Both the position numbers and the translations under genes were made by a program. A stretch of 64,000 nt of DNA from Neckera pumila. Taxonomy: Eukaryota; Streptophyta; Bryopsida; Hypnales; Neckeraceae. The notes below the pieces were generated by a model. The model made no database searches and had not been told where the DNA came from. It saw only the letters and a program-made list of their open reading frames with translations. Of the stretch, positions 36,386 to 49,765 are shown piece after piece. The stretch is taken from assembly GCA_963969595.1 (NCBI GenBank), contig OZ018408.1, positions 44,393,022 to 44,457,021 on the forward strand, written 5' to 3'. Within the stretch, counting starts at the first letter, position 1. Each line of letters opens with the position of its first letter.

Positions 36386-38600
36386 GTAAATTGTAAAAAA
36401 GGCAGCATAGTAATTTGTAATTAATAATTGCTCTAATTAATTTAGGAGAGGCAACCCATTTCCGATCATTTAAGGAATTATGCATATCTGCAAGTCAAGA
36501 TTCTTCAGTGGGGAAATTTTCATGTGCAGAAATACAGTTTGGAAGGTTTTATAATTTTTCAGATTTTTTATTTCTCAAAACGTATTTACTATGAAGTTTT
36601 TAGTTGAAGATTTTGTTCGATCCATTTTGGTCATACAGACTTTCCTATTTCCAACCAAGGCTGATTGCAATATCCACCAAGGCTTGGTTGCAATATTGAG
36701 AATCTTGGAGGCAACTCTAATGTGCCACAACTGCCTCGGGAACCATGCCATAATTAATCACTATTCATCTCCTCCTTCACGGAAAGAGAATAGGCTATAT
36801 AGTCATAGTAGGGCGCTAATCAAGAAGGGGTTGGCTCCCCTAGCAATTTATCAAATAAATTGTAGGAATTGAAGTGCAATTTCTATAAAGACTTGAAAAT
36901 CTTTGTTTAATCTTTGTTTCAATTTGCTTTTATAAAACAAGAATACAAACATTTTGATTATTCTACTTTGTCTAGACTTGCTATTGTAAGGGCTCTAAGT
37001 TAATGTAGGAGGCTTGAATTTTGCTTGGGTAATTAGAATTGCCCCTACAGAACTGTCAAAAATAATGCAAAGGGTTTCAAAAATGAATCACAATTTGTTC
37101 AATGTATTTTTAGTTCATATTTGTGTTTTTAATTCCCTCTCTAATAAAATATACATTCATGTAAGTTTAAAATAAATGAAAATATGATGTGAATCATTCT
37201 TTGAGAGTCATCACTTTTTGGGGCTGATGTGTTTTATTTGAAGGATGATTTTGATCAAAGACTGATTCACTCTATGGGCATCAATAGATACTATGCACTT
37301 TTTCACTTTGAAAATTTATAATTAATTCATTCTAAGTCAAAAAACTATGATTTAAATTGCCAATGAATTGTTTTTCTTTTCTTTTACTACCCAAAATATG
37401 TGAAAAGTGTTATGCTTGATTGATTTTCCTATAGGAGTCTATTTTATCCTAGATGGGCAATTTATGAACTTCCTACTTTAGGTATAGTGGTATATATAAA
37501 CAATGTTTCAATTTTCCTTGGTTAGCTTAACTTGCACTTGATTAAGAATTGGTTGACCTCCACACCCTAAGCCTATAGCAATTTTACGATTGAGTAAGCT
37601 CAGGCTTGAAGAGGGCATTATTGTATCTAATTACAATGTAAGTAGGGCACAATTGACTAACTTTGTACTGCAATGTTTTCCTATTCCCTTACAATTTCCA
37701 TTTGTAAAATGGAAAGGCCTTTGGAAGAAGGAAGGAGGAGTTACTTATAAGAATTTCTTTGATTCATGAATGTGATCATATATACATTAGAGGATGTCAT
37801 ATTATACTAGAAGCTCACATCTACATCATGGAAAAAAACAATTGACAAATGATTGCATCACTAAAAGTAGGGAGCCTGTAATATTATAATGCATACAAAT
37901 TTCTTCCTATTTTGCTCATTGAACTCATTTGTCCTAATCTTTAGGGGAGAGGGAGGACCAATGTGACCTAGAAAATTAGTGTGACCACAAAAATATGAGG
38001 CTTCCCAATGAAACATGTAAGAACTCCACAACTAAAAAAACTCATGTATTGTTTGTTTTAGCCCACTTTAGGGAATTTTATTTTTTCTTAGAAAACAATA
38101 TTTTCCTATTGAAAGGAGAAGTATGTGTCATTGTGTTCACTATTTTAATTGTGCATTCATAAAACATTAAAAATTAAATAGGAAAAAAATTAAAATTAAA
38201 ATTAGCTAGTGTATCATTACTCTTTCAAAGGTATCATAATGGTAAAAAAAACAAATGTATAATGTAGGCATCAAATTGTTTTCAAACTTTGCACATAAGG
38301 ACTTAATATGGCAAAGAATAGAGTTCTATGAATTTCCAAGATTTGATAGTGGAAAGAATTGAGGTCATCAATGGTCAAAGTGTGCTGATCTTGTTAGGTA
38401 AGGTCAAAAAAATAATTTTCTCTATTTTCAAATGTTATCATCTTTCAATTTGTGCAATTAACTTGGCCAATTATTTTTGAGGACGAAGCTACATTAATGT
38501 ACTTTGTTTTTGTATTGTTGAATATGATATTAAATTTTTCTTTTTTTAACTTAGGTTTACTGAACTAGATGGTTGTTTTTGAGTACTTTTGGCAAAATGT
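36386..38600. other. AT-rich non-coding stretch, no gene recognised
   Basis: Short frames only (up to ~93 codons at 36591–36872 with no motif). I see no repeats of note. Confidence 0.4.
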
Positions 38601-38935
38601 AGTCAAAGAACTTTAGAGGCTAAATCTGCAATTTTGCAAGGATCATCTAAAACATTAAATGAAATTTGAGGGCATTGGAGGGCCGTTTCAGGCCCATTTC
38701 TACATCTAGCAAGATTCTGTGAACAGCCAGTACAGCCTGTCAAAATTTTTTTTCAAAAAAAATAAAATTCACCCCCCAAATATTATTTTAGGCAGTTCCT
38801 TTTTTTCTTTTTCTTTTTCGAAAATGACATGACACCATTTCAACTACATTAGCCAGCTGCTTTCTTGCATTCCCGCAGTCTGCAAACGCAGGGGAACTCG
38901 CAGTCTTCCAAAGGCCTCAATCTCCCCTAATGATA
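38600..38935 (+). repeat. Dispersed ~330-bp repeat, copy 1
   Basis: The stretch with GGGCATTGGAGGGCCGTTTC, CTGTGAACAGCC, CAAATAT and AAATGACATGACACC matches 59915–60260 in reverse orientation, and the similarity runs through to GGCCTCAA…CTAATG. Indels in the A/T tracts are common. No coding capacity is seen. Confidence 0.7.
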
Positions 38936-41265
38936 GTGTCCTGATTTTAGCTCCCTTCCATTTAAGCACTATAATAACCAGAGATTCACTTTGGTGCTTT
39001 GTAGATCTCTATAATGTATGTTTTTTATAATGTTTATTATTCACAATGCCTACTAGAATGTATTGTACATTATAGACTAGCTATTTTCCTTTAATTTCTA
39101 TATTGAACCAATTTTCAAGTATCAAATCCAGTTATTTCTCTATCTTTTAGTCTAAATAGAGTTTTATAAAGTTTTTCACCAACTTTTTTCCAAGGCGATC
39201 TTCAAATTGCAAACATTTTTTTTCCAATTCCACTGGCTACAATGAACTAACTAGTAGTTCTCTCCAAACATTGTTATAGACCATATGTAGAGCTAAATGT
39301 TTTTTTTATGGTTTTTTTTTGAACAAATGGAGCCAAACTTATTTAATTATTTATTAGAACAAATGGAGCCAAACGTTTCGGATAGGCATCAAATTAAAAG
39401 CTCCCCCCAATGAATTGCTCCGTATTAGGAAGCAAACCGACCCCCTCGCTCGACTGTCAAGGAAAACCGTAAAATCTTTTATTTGCCAGACACAATAATA
39501 TTTGCAAATTCTAAATTTATATTTGCAATCAAAGCCCCTAAATTAGCTAGGAGAGGTGAAGAACATAGATTTAACACAACACAAAATAGGTTTTTTTTTT
39601 ACATGCACCCCTAGAATGCCTTAGGTGGGCCAAGCGAGGGGGTCAATTTGCTCCGTCCGCAAACCAGGCAATACATGCAATTATCCTTGTTACACAAATA
39701 GACTTATCCTGTAGTAAATAGAGTTGATCTTGCAAGTTTGTCTTGCAAAGTAGACACCTCTCAAACTGCCACTTTTTGCTATAATGCAAAAAGTTACTAT
39801 TACTAGAGTAGATTGGTCCAATTTTCATATTTTCTTGTTGGCAAATGAAAGGAGGTTCCAACACACCAAAGAATGCAACATTTGGATACTATTTGCAAAA
39901 GTTATGAAGAATCAAAGTTTTTTTGATAAATGTTCTAAAATTGTTTCTTCAACATACATATGTATTGATTTTGAAGATGTGTAGTGGCCTACCACAAAGA
40001 TACGTGATTTCACCTTCAGCTTTGAAGAGAAATATCTCTTTATTGAAATTAGGTTTTTGCAAACAAATTGAACCATTACGCTACTAAGGTAGTTATAGCA
40101 AGAAGGGAAAATGCAAAAATCTAATTACAATAAAGAGTTGTTTATTTTCAAACTAAGGTCAAATTTTTGCCAAAACGGAAATCTTTTTAGAGGGAATTGT
40201 GAATTTTTTTTGGAGACGCTTGTTGAAGAAAAGATATGCGTATGGAGGTTTCCTACATATTTCTGCAATTGAATTAAAAAAATTCACCACCGATGTTCTT
40301 CAATGAATTTTCATGTAAAACCATGAAAATTAATTTAAAAATTCACCAAAAACAAAATTTTAGTTTTTTGAAACTGAAATTTGATATGGTTGATTGAGAT
40401 TGCATAAGATATCAAAGTTAATTATGCAAAACAAAAAATGTCAATTTTGTTTTACATTATGCAAAGAAAACTTATTTTCCAAATTGCCATCACTTATCTT
40501 TTTGGTAGGCCATTGTACAATACATAGAATGATGATGGCTTTAGGCAGGGTGTGATTTTGGGTGTACCCACCTCACTTGGCAACTAAGGTAGGAGACTCT
40601 GAAATGGACATGAGTTGGTCATTAAATGGACCTTCTAGTCATTGAATGGATCGATTAAAAAAATATTATTTATTGCAAGAACCAATCATTCTCTTTGCTC
40701 TCCCATTTCCCTCTCAAAGTTGCACATGAACAGTTTATGGAAGACCTAGGGTCATAAATAGGGACCTATAACTCTTCTTGTTTGAAAATTCATAAGTAAT
40801 TTGAAAATGCTTCAAAAAATACGAAACAACTTGTGTCACAATCAGAATCTATTTCTCTTTGTCTGAAAAATGAGCAAAAAATAATCCCATCCAATAAACC
40901 ACATGAAAAAAAGCAAATCAGCCCTTAGATGCTCGCTTTCAGAGCCTCCTACCTTACAAATTGATTGCAAGTTCGTGATATGAAGTCACAATGGATTTTT
41001 CATTACTGTGCTTTACAGAGCTTGCATTATGACTAATCTCAAGTACACTATGCATGTTGACGCACTCAGTTGACTTAAAAAAATATTTGCAGGTCTGCAA
41101 AGCACCGATGGTCCAACTTCTACATGGACATCAATGTGGCGAACGTAAACTAATTATAATCTGCACTAAAACGAAAATACTCTACAGAAAATGGGATTAT
41201 GTCAAACTGTGCCCTGAAATTTCACAAATGGGATAACTTAAAGAGGAGAATGGACCAGGATAGAA
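38936..41265. other. AT-rich non-coding stretch, no gene recognised
   Basis: No convincing open frame. It ends at the 3' side of the carrier gene, whose stop codon is at 41266–41268. Confidence 0.45.
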
Positions 41266-44200
41266 TCATGAGGCAGCTCTCAATATGGCCACCTTGGGAA
41301 TTTTCACCTGCTTGCTTACCAATACACGAGCTCCTTTTACAAGCTCTTCCTTGATCATGAAGAGAATAGCTGCTGCAACCACACTCTGCACAATTTTGGT
41401 GCTCATCCCTTTGTAGAAGCCTGTCAGTCCCTCGAAGCGGATCATCTTCACAATTGCGTCCAATGTGCCTGAATCCATGACACAGATGAGCAAACCTATA
41501 TTACGAAACATGAAGAACAGAATTTCGGAGATAACATATTTTAACCAATCGATCACCGTTTAATGCCTGAACTAAGAATGGAATAGTTCACTTTGGAAGC
41601 TCTTAAAAAGCAATTATAGTAACTTGCAAAAAACATAACTTTACAGTTAAGAAATGTTGGACATGGCTTCTTCTTTCTACTGGTATGTTTTGCTTCCTTC
41701 TTTGAAAACTTCATTTTTCAACCCCTACAACTATGGGAGAGACACTTTCGGTCAATTAGAAATTAGGAGTTAAAAATTTCTCAAATGCACAATTCAAATG
41801 AATCATAAAGTGAGGATGAGCATGTATTAGAAAAGAGTTACCCGGAAGACTATGTAAAATAGAGCTTGAATAAAGGCTAAGGCGCGTGAAAATTACTTAC
41901 CAGTGTACTGCAAAGATTTATCTCCTCCTATCGCCTGCTTTGCTTGCAGACGAGACTGCCAACCAACCAATATTTATCATCAGAGAATAACTTTTCTCGA
42001 CCTCGAAACGGTCTTTGTTAAATGTCTCCGCAACAAAGACTTTCTACTTCTGATCTATGGAATTTGAAGTACGGAGAATATCGTCTAAATTGAGCATGGA
42101 TTTCATAACGTAATCCATCAATGAGTCTGGACTCATAACATAAGACAACTCACAGTTCATTTGAAAACATACAAAAAACAGGATATGGTTCAGATTTAAT
42201 CAATGTGGTTGAGATTTAATATTGTGCAGCAACATGCTACGTCTGTTTGCGCACAAGTATCAACCCAAGAGCTATTGTCAAGGAATTATTGGAGTGATTG
42301 ATGAACGGGTTTCCTTCTCCAAAACTGTTGAACTCACTACGAGTTTCAAAGAAAGGTGATGCAGAAGATCAGAGCACCTCGGATACATCAACTGTTCATT
42401 GAATTTGCTAGTGGCCCAAGGCGTTACGAGATTCTTTCAAGAATGTATGAAGGCATGTGACATGATAGAGGAAATGAAAAAATCACCTTCACCACCAGCA
42501 AAGGGTACGTCACCACCGTAGCCCCAAGTTTTGCAATTGCTCCAAGCAAGAAGACCTGAAACGGAGAGACAGCATTTCATGCGTCAAATCAAGCAATACC
42601 ACAAGTATAGAATATCATACCTTATCAGAGATTCAGATTCAAGACCCAAAAAAGTAACCCGTAATTGGCCAAAAATTTACTCAAGAGATAGATGACAATA
42701 AAATATGATAAAAAATACCTCGCTCGCTGATACATGTTTCGAGCCCAATGAAGTCACTCTACGTTTTTCGGTCAGCTTTTTCATCATGCCCTCATAGAGC
42801 ATGAACTGTATTGCTGGATTACAAACCTGTTGCATCGCATTTTGAAGCCTCCATCAGTGACAAGGATAAGGTCAGACAATAGTCAAGTGACGTATATCCA
42901 TGTTGAAGCAACTCAATAGCCTCAACCTGTAATCTTTCTGAACCGAAATTCAAACCCTAAGTGACCATATGGCCAAAGATGTCTGCTTCTGTATCTACAA
43001 GAGTTGAAATAAATCATTCAAGAGTCTTCAAGGAAGGTAACAGGTAAACCACTAGAAAGAAAAAAAATATACCCTACATCTTTTAACGATTCAAACATAA
43101 CCGACCATTAACTTCCAAATGAGCACAAACCAACCATGATCAAGGTAGGAAGAACGCCTTTCCAAAATCCACGCACCCCAGCTTCTTTGTATAAATCCTT
43201 GACCTTCAACCAAGACAAGCACAATAGTTCATCCCCATAATAGGAACTACACTACACCAACAATCCAGTTCCGATTTCCAAAGCTGAGCAACAGTGAATT
43301 TTCGAAAGACAGAACAGATCTTCTAACGGACAACATCTCGTATACTCTGTCTGAGAGAAATACTAGTTCGTAAAGCAACGAGTAAACCTGACCTTGAGAA
43401 AATCTATGTACTTGTGAAAAATGATAAATAGAGCTCTGAGAAATAGATTGAAGATGTTAAAAAGGAATTTACGGTGTCAAGTGTCCCGAGGCCTGCAGTT
43501 GAAGGAGATGAACTAGGAGTCGATGTTGTCGATGAATCAACACTCGGTAGCACAACATATCTCGAAGACTTTTCCAGGGCCTGTGCTTGAGTCTGCTGAA
43601 CACATGCCACATAAAAGGTCCATGAGAAAGGGTGGGAAAAAAGATAAACCGACAGCCATGAGAAACAGACATGCTTCAACTCTTGAAATAGTTAATGAGA
43701 AATAGACTTTGTCTGGTAAATATCCTAATTCCCGAAAGTAATACACATAGAAGCACTGGATAATCAAAGAGAAAAAAATTGAAGAAGCCACCACATTAAA
43801 CCGAGACGCCAGGTATAAAGGCCCTGGTGACCTGAGATACCAAAGATGATGAAATCAATGCTTGTCCTCAAGATTTGAAATTGAAATTTCATGCTCATTT
43901 CTCAAGCAAATGCTTTGAACGATATTTTGTTGAAAATGTAATTTTAATAAGCTATAATATGCCTCCTAACTCGAAGTGTTGAGATCACAGAAAGCAATTG
44001 AAGATGTGCAGTACCAATGACTACACAGTACCAACCAACAATTCATTTTCTTTAGAGTACTTGCTCTTTCCTGGGTCGCATTTCGCGAATGATAGCTTGT
44101 TGGAAAGCTCTGGACTATGTGCTTCTAACAAGCCATTAGCATGATCTGATTTTCAGTATTGAGATCACAGCAACCGATTGAAGTGTGCAAGCTAGACTAT

Positions 44201-45984
44201 CAAACGACGTCAGCAGAGCTATAATAACAGGCGTTCCAAAGTAAGCCCAATATAGTTGAACAAACACAACTGCAATGAGGAATAGTTTAAAGAGAGTAAT
44301 AGAGCAGAAATGGTGATTCTACCTGCATGCGCGTAACGATGACCCAAATAGGATTTGTCAACAGTACATTCGCACATCTGCACCAAATTTGCATTTAAAA
44401 ACCTGGTAGTCTCGATTCCAAAATCCTTAGCTATCTCAGAGGAATTGCATTCAAAGCCCGAACACATGCGTCCTGGTCTTTCAATAGATGAACTAAAACA
44501 CCAGCACACATAAAGCAAGTCATGCAGGTCTATAATGAGGAGGACATGTACTAAAACGCACATTACAGAACTTGAAGAAAGGTGCAAATATAAAACATCT
44601 AGAGTAGATTGTGATATGAATTTATACCCAGCTAGAGCTGCAATAACCAGGGAAGTTAGCATCCCCACTGATGCATCAGCATTACCTAGCTTCTTGGATC
44701 TCCGAGCTCGAGCCTCAGCTTCATTTTTCAGAAGTTGGTAAAAATAGTAATACACGCCCTGCATGGTTGACCTAACTGAGTGTCGGAAAATCTAGTCAAC
44801 ATAACTTCACAACCTAATAACCAACAGGTGCTAACCTATACTTCATATACATCAAAAGTTCTAATATCACGTATGTTCTAATATGCATACTTAGAATTCT
44901 GCTGTTGAAAATTGTTGGGGTAAGTTAGCAATACCTGCGAGAAAGCAGTGCCTAGTAACGATGCCCGGAGGCCCCTGTATAATCCTCCCCATCCTTCCAT
45001 TTTAACGACCTGTCAAAAAGAAATTTGGTAAATTACAAAGAGCACCAAAAGACACTAACAGCATAGTTCTATCCTAGTTACCCTGGTTTCCTCCCACACT
45101 GCTCCTTGCAAAAAATATTTCCAAGATGCCAATGCAGGACTTTGAAGCTGACTGTTGACATAGTCTCAATGGTTAACCTTTACAGCCCGAATCCATTTTT
45201 GAAATTTTGCACATGTCTGTTCTTATATTTTGCTTTTATCTCTGTACGATTATGTTATACACCTCAATTTCATCGAATTGGTCATAGAGTGAGGTTGTTT
45301 TTTCAAGATCCAAGCATCACTTTCTATGAATAAGAAATTATTTGGACAAAACATTGGTCTGAAGCAATCTGTTCATCATCCAGAGAATGGGATTCAGAGC
45401 GCTTTTATGGTTAAGAGGAGGATTAAACTTCATAATGCGAGCTCGTTTTTTATGCACTTACAACCCACTACAGAATTTATTCTAGTAGACATACAAAAAA
45501 TGACATTCTGGTGCACAAACTTAAAACCTCAAGGTCCAAATCAAAATACAGTGCTGAATTTTGAAGTCTCAAACATTGACTATTATGACTCCGAAAAAAA
45601 ATCCGAAAATTGCCATTCAAAAATCAGCAGAATGGGCGTGCACATCAAAGACCAACCTGGAATATTTCTTGAACGGTCCCTCTTTGCACAATCTGTGCTG
45701 GATGTGCTTTAGCAAAAGCAAGCGCAGCGTCAGCATCTTGCGCAGCATTCTTGGCTTTAGCCTTCCGCTCTGTCTGTTGTCTGGTATTCACCTATTGATA
45801 GCACGCACAGGTCATGTCTGTAAATTGCACATTATAATCTGAAAACCTCATAAAAAGAACTCTATGCGAGAATAAATAAAACTCAAGCCATGGTCTCACT
45901 CACCGCCTGAAGGGGATACGTTAAGATTTGAGCTACAATGCCACCCCCAGCACCTGCCAAACCATTCACCACCGCGTCCGACAT
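41266..45984 (-). CDS. PXN: Peroxisomal NAD/nucleotide carrier (mitochondrial carrier family)
   Basis: Eleven exons, all with GT–AG introns and consistent phase, give 366 residues: 45904–45984, 45657–45791, 44935–45009, 44628–44758, 44323–44377, 43473–43592, 43135–43203, 42719–42826, 42487–42555, 41901–41955 and 41266–41468. Start MSDAVVNGLAG matches the family's N-terminus. The three carrier repeats carry degenerate signatures (TYPLQAVNTRQQ, TNPIWVIVTRMQ, TYPLLVVKSRLQ), as in the peroxisomal branch that imports NAD or exchanges it for AMP/CoA. Each repeat should give two membrane helices. Exon 6 is a 40-residue Ser/Thr/Pro-rich insert between repeats 1–2 and the next, probably a soluble loop. 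The protein is ~35 residues longer than Arabidopsis PXN as I remember it. Substrate choice is inferred from family only. Confidence 0.9.
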
Positions 45985-48900
45985 TCTTCCAGCTCTTTGA
46001 AGCTCTCTAGATTCAAACCTCCTTAGAAAAGAGGCTAGAAAGTCCTTCTCTGAAGAGCTTCAATCTCAAATTATTGATACAAGCAGCAGTGCCAAAAGCA
46101 CTGGAATCTTCTCCCAGAATCAGATTTTCTCAACTGCAAACCCTAGAACATGCCCAAAACGACACCCTACCAACAAATGTGGGCTAGATGGAGGGTGAAA
46201 AATAAATGAATGTCCAGCATTCAATAGCAGCCAATTTGACCTTTTGTACTGCCTGTCAATCAGAAACAAAACACGCACAGCTTACTTATAGGAAGGGTTT
46301 AGAAAGGGTTTAGAAAGGATTTGACCACTAACAAAAAGATAAATAAGCACTAAGTTAGGAAACCAATTTGTGCGTGCGTTGATAAGTCACCCAATTGCAA
46401 TGCAAGTCTCATCCAAACCCCATGACTTGCAAGAAATGAGATACTTCAAGGTCTTATGGCAGTGAGAGAGGCTTCCATGAGATAAATTGTAGACGCAATA
46501 CTCATGGTTAAAGATAGTCCAGGCTTGTGATTGGCACCCTGGTACTTCAAACTTCAACAAATCGCAACTTATTCAAACAGTGACCAAATAATACAGAGTT
46601 TAGTGTGTTGAAATCTCTAGAAAATAGGTACAAACGTCAGACATATTTCCATTCTAATAACAGACAGAACTCCAGCCAGCTGAAAGGCAAGGGACTCCCA
46701 AAGGTAACCTGAATTTCCGAAATGAAAAGCTTCTAGCTTAATGTGTCAACATATTTGGCTTCAGACTTATAACGGAACTGTCATGACTAGGAGTTCAAGA
46801 GATACAGCCACCATTGAATGATAATTTCTGCTTATAATTGCGTTAACATGTATAAGATATTCTCACTCAAACGAAGAATGAGCTATTATTAGGTCCCACT
46901 CCTCTCATACGACAATCGTAGGTTTAAGTGCTCATAATCAATCTCTTCTTAGGCACACCAAATAAAAATGGGATTCATTGAGTCAACATGAAAGGCTCAC
47001 GATAATCAGAACTCTGATACTCTGAATTCAACCTCAAAAGTTATCTCCAAAAGAAACCAGCACACATCCAAAAGCGTCAAGAAGGAGCCATAACCTAGCA
47101 TACCCAAGAACCGCAACCGTAACACAGAATTCACAGAAACAACATACAACAAAAGATAGGGGGTGAACTAAGAAGAATTCTCCCATGAACTTCCTCAAAA
47201 ACCAAAATCGCCGTGAACAAAACCAAAACCAACCATACACACAAAATTCAATCTCTGGCCATACCAACTGGGTTATGGGCAACAGCTCAGGTCAACAAAC
47301 AAACCCCCAAAATCTGATCCATACCTCCCCAATTTCGGTCACCGAAACTGAAAAGAACGTGCGCAACTCTTCCTCCAATTCAACCCAAAATCTTCTTCCA
47401 ACCACCACCCAAGATTCTCTTAAGAATCGTTCACAAGTCGCATCCCAAGATAGCAACTTCGGAGTTTCGCAAGCGTGCAGATTTGGCAACGAGAGGTCGT
47501 AGCAACTTCTTGTGGAGTTGGCACTTTGAATTAAAAGTAAGGAGCTGAAATCAAATGAGAAAAGAATGTATTCTGAATCTGCGTGTGCTCTGAAGATCCT
47601 AAGCTTAGAAACTCAAGAAAAAAAAGATGGATTTCAACTGTAAATGCAAGTGGTTGGAAGTGGTTGGAAGAGAGTCTTCGGACCAGGCATCCTCCATCTT
47701 GTTGCCTTTTTGGTGACGTTATCATACTGGTAATGGTAAGCACAGTTAACGTCACAACCAGCTTCTTTAATGTCACAGACTCCTGTCACAGAGGAGTCTG
47801 CAGTGCACGTGATAATATGGAGTTCAGTGATTGGTGATTGCCAAACCTTTTTTTATTTTTTATTTTTATTTCTGAAAATGTAGAAACTTATTATTTATCG
47901 TGGATGATCGAATTTGGAAAATTCAAAAGTAAATTTGGATTTAGGGACTCTGTTTTAGTTGGAGTTAGACATGAAATTGCATGTCCAGTTATTTATTTCT
48001 AAAATTATCAAACTAATGAACAAGAGAACAAAAAAAACTAAAAAAAACAGACTTTTAAGTTATTGAAAAATAAAAATAAAATGAATAAAAAAAATCCGAA
48101 AATGGGATAACTTGATGGAAAAGAGAATTTATTAAAGAAATTATGAAAAAATGATTTTACATGTCTAAAACTACTTGAGCAAGAGAGTTTTTTTTGCAAC
48201 AATATAGATAACATGAATTTTTTTTTTTTTTTATATTCTCCTTGTACAATATAAAGGTCTACTACAAAAATATAATGTCAAAAAGGTGACCTCTAGATTT
48301 TTGACTTTACATACTTGAAAGTCCTCAAAACAAAAAAAGTTTGACAAATAACAAAATTGCATTTTAAAAAGTAAATGTTTTTTTCAAAAATTAAAAAACT
48401 GTACTAAAAAGAGTAACCGATCCACCTTCACTATCAATTTTGAATTTATTACTCCACAAGGACACATGGACGCACAATGTGACGTCAAAACAATACAAGT
48501 GCTTTATGCTTTCACCTAGAAGTCCTTGCACAAGAATGTATTTTGAGACTATGCAAATCAATGTGAAAACTTGAGAAAATTGCATCAAACAACACCATTC
48601 CAGGGCCTCGTGAGCAGCCCCTTTTTTTAGTTTTTGAAAAACTACCAGAATGGCGATCACTTAAAATTTGGTGAAACATTTTATTTCTTTGTACATCCAT
48701 CTTTTGTACCATAAAACACTTTTCAATCAAATTCATACACTTTTTCATCCAAATTTGACAATTTCATCCATATTTTAAATTGGATTGAAACTTTTTTAGC
48801 AAAAAAAGAATACCTTTTTCTGGTAATCTGGCGAAAAAAAAATTTCACTATGAAATGGTGCTTTTTGGCACCGTTTTGCCCCCCCAAAAAAAGGGCTGCT

Positions 48901-49765
48901 CTTGAGTATATGTATGTTGCTTTCCACTCTAATATATCCATGTGTGAGAACTGTTTGCCAAAGTGATAAACCTGAGCACCATGGAAAACAAAGTGAAAGA
49001 GAAGATTCAAAGCAAAACTGAAGTCACAAAGGCGAGTAACATTGAAATCTTTCACTTACAATTGGCATCCAATACGTTGCAAGTTTGTGATTTGCGGCCA
49101 CAACTATATTTGAGGTTCAACTATTGGTATATATAGCTTGCATTCAATGGCTCATCCCATAAATGTGGACTGTTGCAAGTCTTCAAAATTAGAAAAAGTA
49201 CTACAAAAATAATACCCTCATTGCACCCTGAACATCACTGAAAACCCTCCACAGTAAGTTCGATAGCGACCAACGCCGATGGAGAAAGAGAGCTCGTCTA
49301 ATTCCAAAGCAGCTGAGTGGCATAAACTGTGCTCAAACTGAACTAGCACGAACTGAAAGGTTTTATTGAGGAATAAGCACAAACTAAGATGTTTGTGAAG
49401 ATTCTTTTCTATCCTCTTTATGTTTACATAGACTACGCTCTCATTCACAACCAAAAAAAGGAAGGAAGGAGTTTCTTATTTTCCCTGGTTGTCATTTCGA
49501 CAATTTCCAGGCTGCACAAGTAGAGTTTCAGTTCTTCCAATGTTACGGCAATGTGGGGAACTTGTTGATCTCAAAAGGAGTCAACAATCGTTTTCCATTG
49601 CAAGAGTAATCCACTATTCAGAAGCTATCAGCGCTGGGGTCAAGCATTCGAGATCGACAGCCCTGAAAATTGGCTCAATATGTACAAATATTGCTTGCAA
49701 TTAATCCAAGAAATAGAAGCGAATCTTCCTCAGCAGGGTAACGGATTAACCAAGCATACCGGTTC
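45985..49765. other. Intergenic region between carrier and glycosyltransferase genes
   Basis: The part nearest 45985 is the 5' flank and probably 5' leader of the carrier gene. Frames near 47034–47502 and 48391–49055 on either strand are low-complexity (Asn/Gln-rich or Phe-rich) without known motifs. Poly-T and poly-A tracts are frequent near 48200. No further gene is supported. Confidence 0.45.

Noticed and set aside
47034..47502. Phe/Trp-rich minus and Asn/Gln-rich plus frames
   Set aside because: Low-complexity, mutually overlapping, no motif or splice support. They may be leader sequence.
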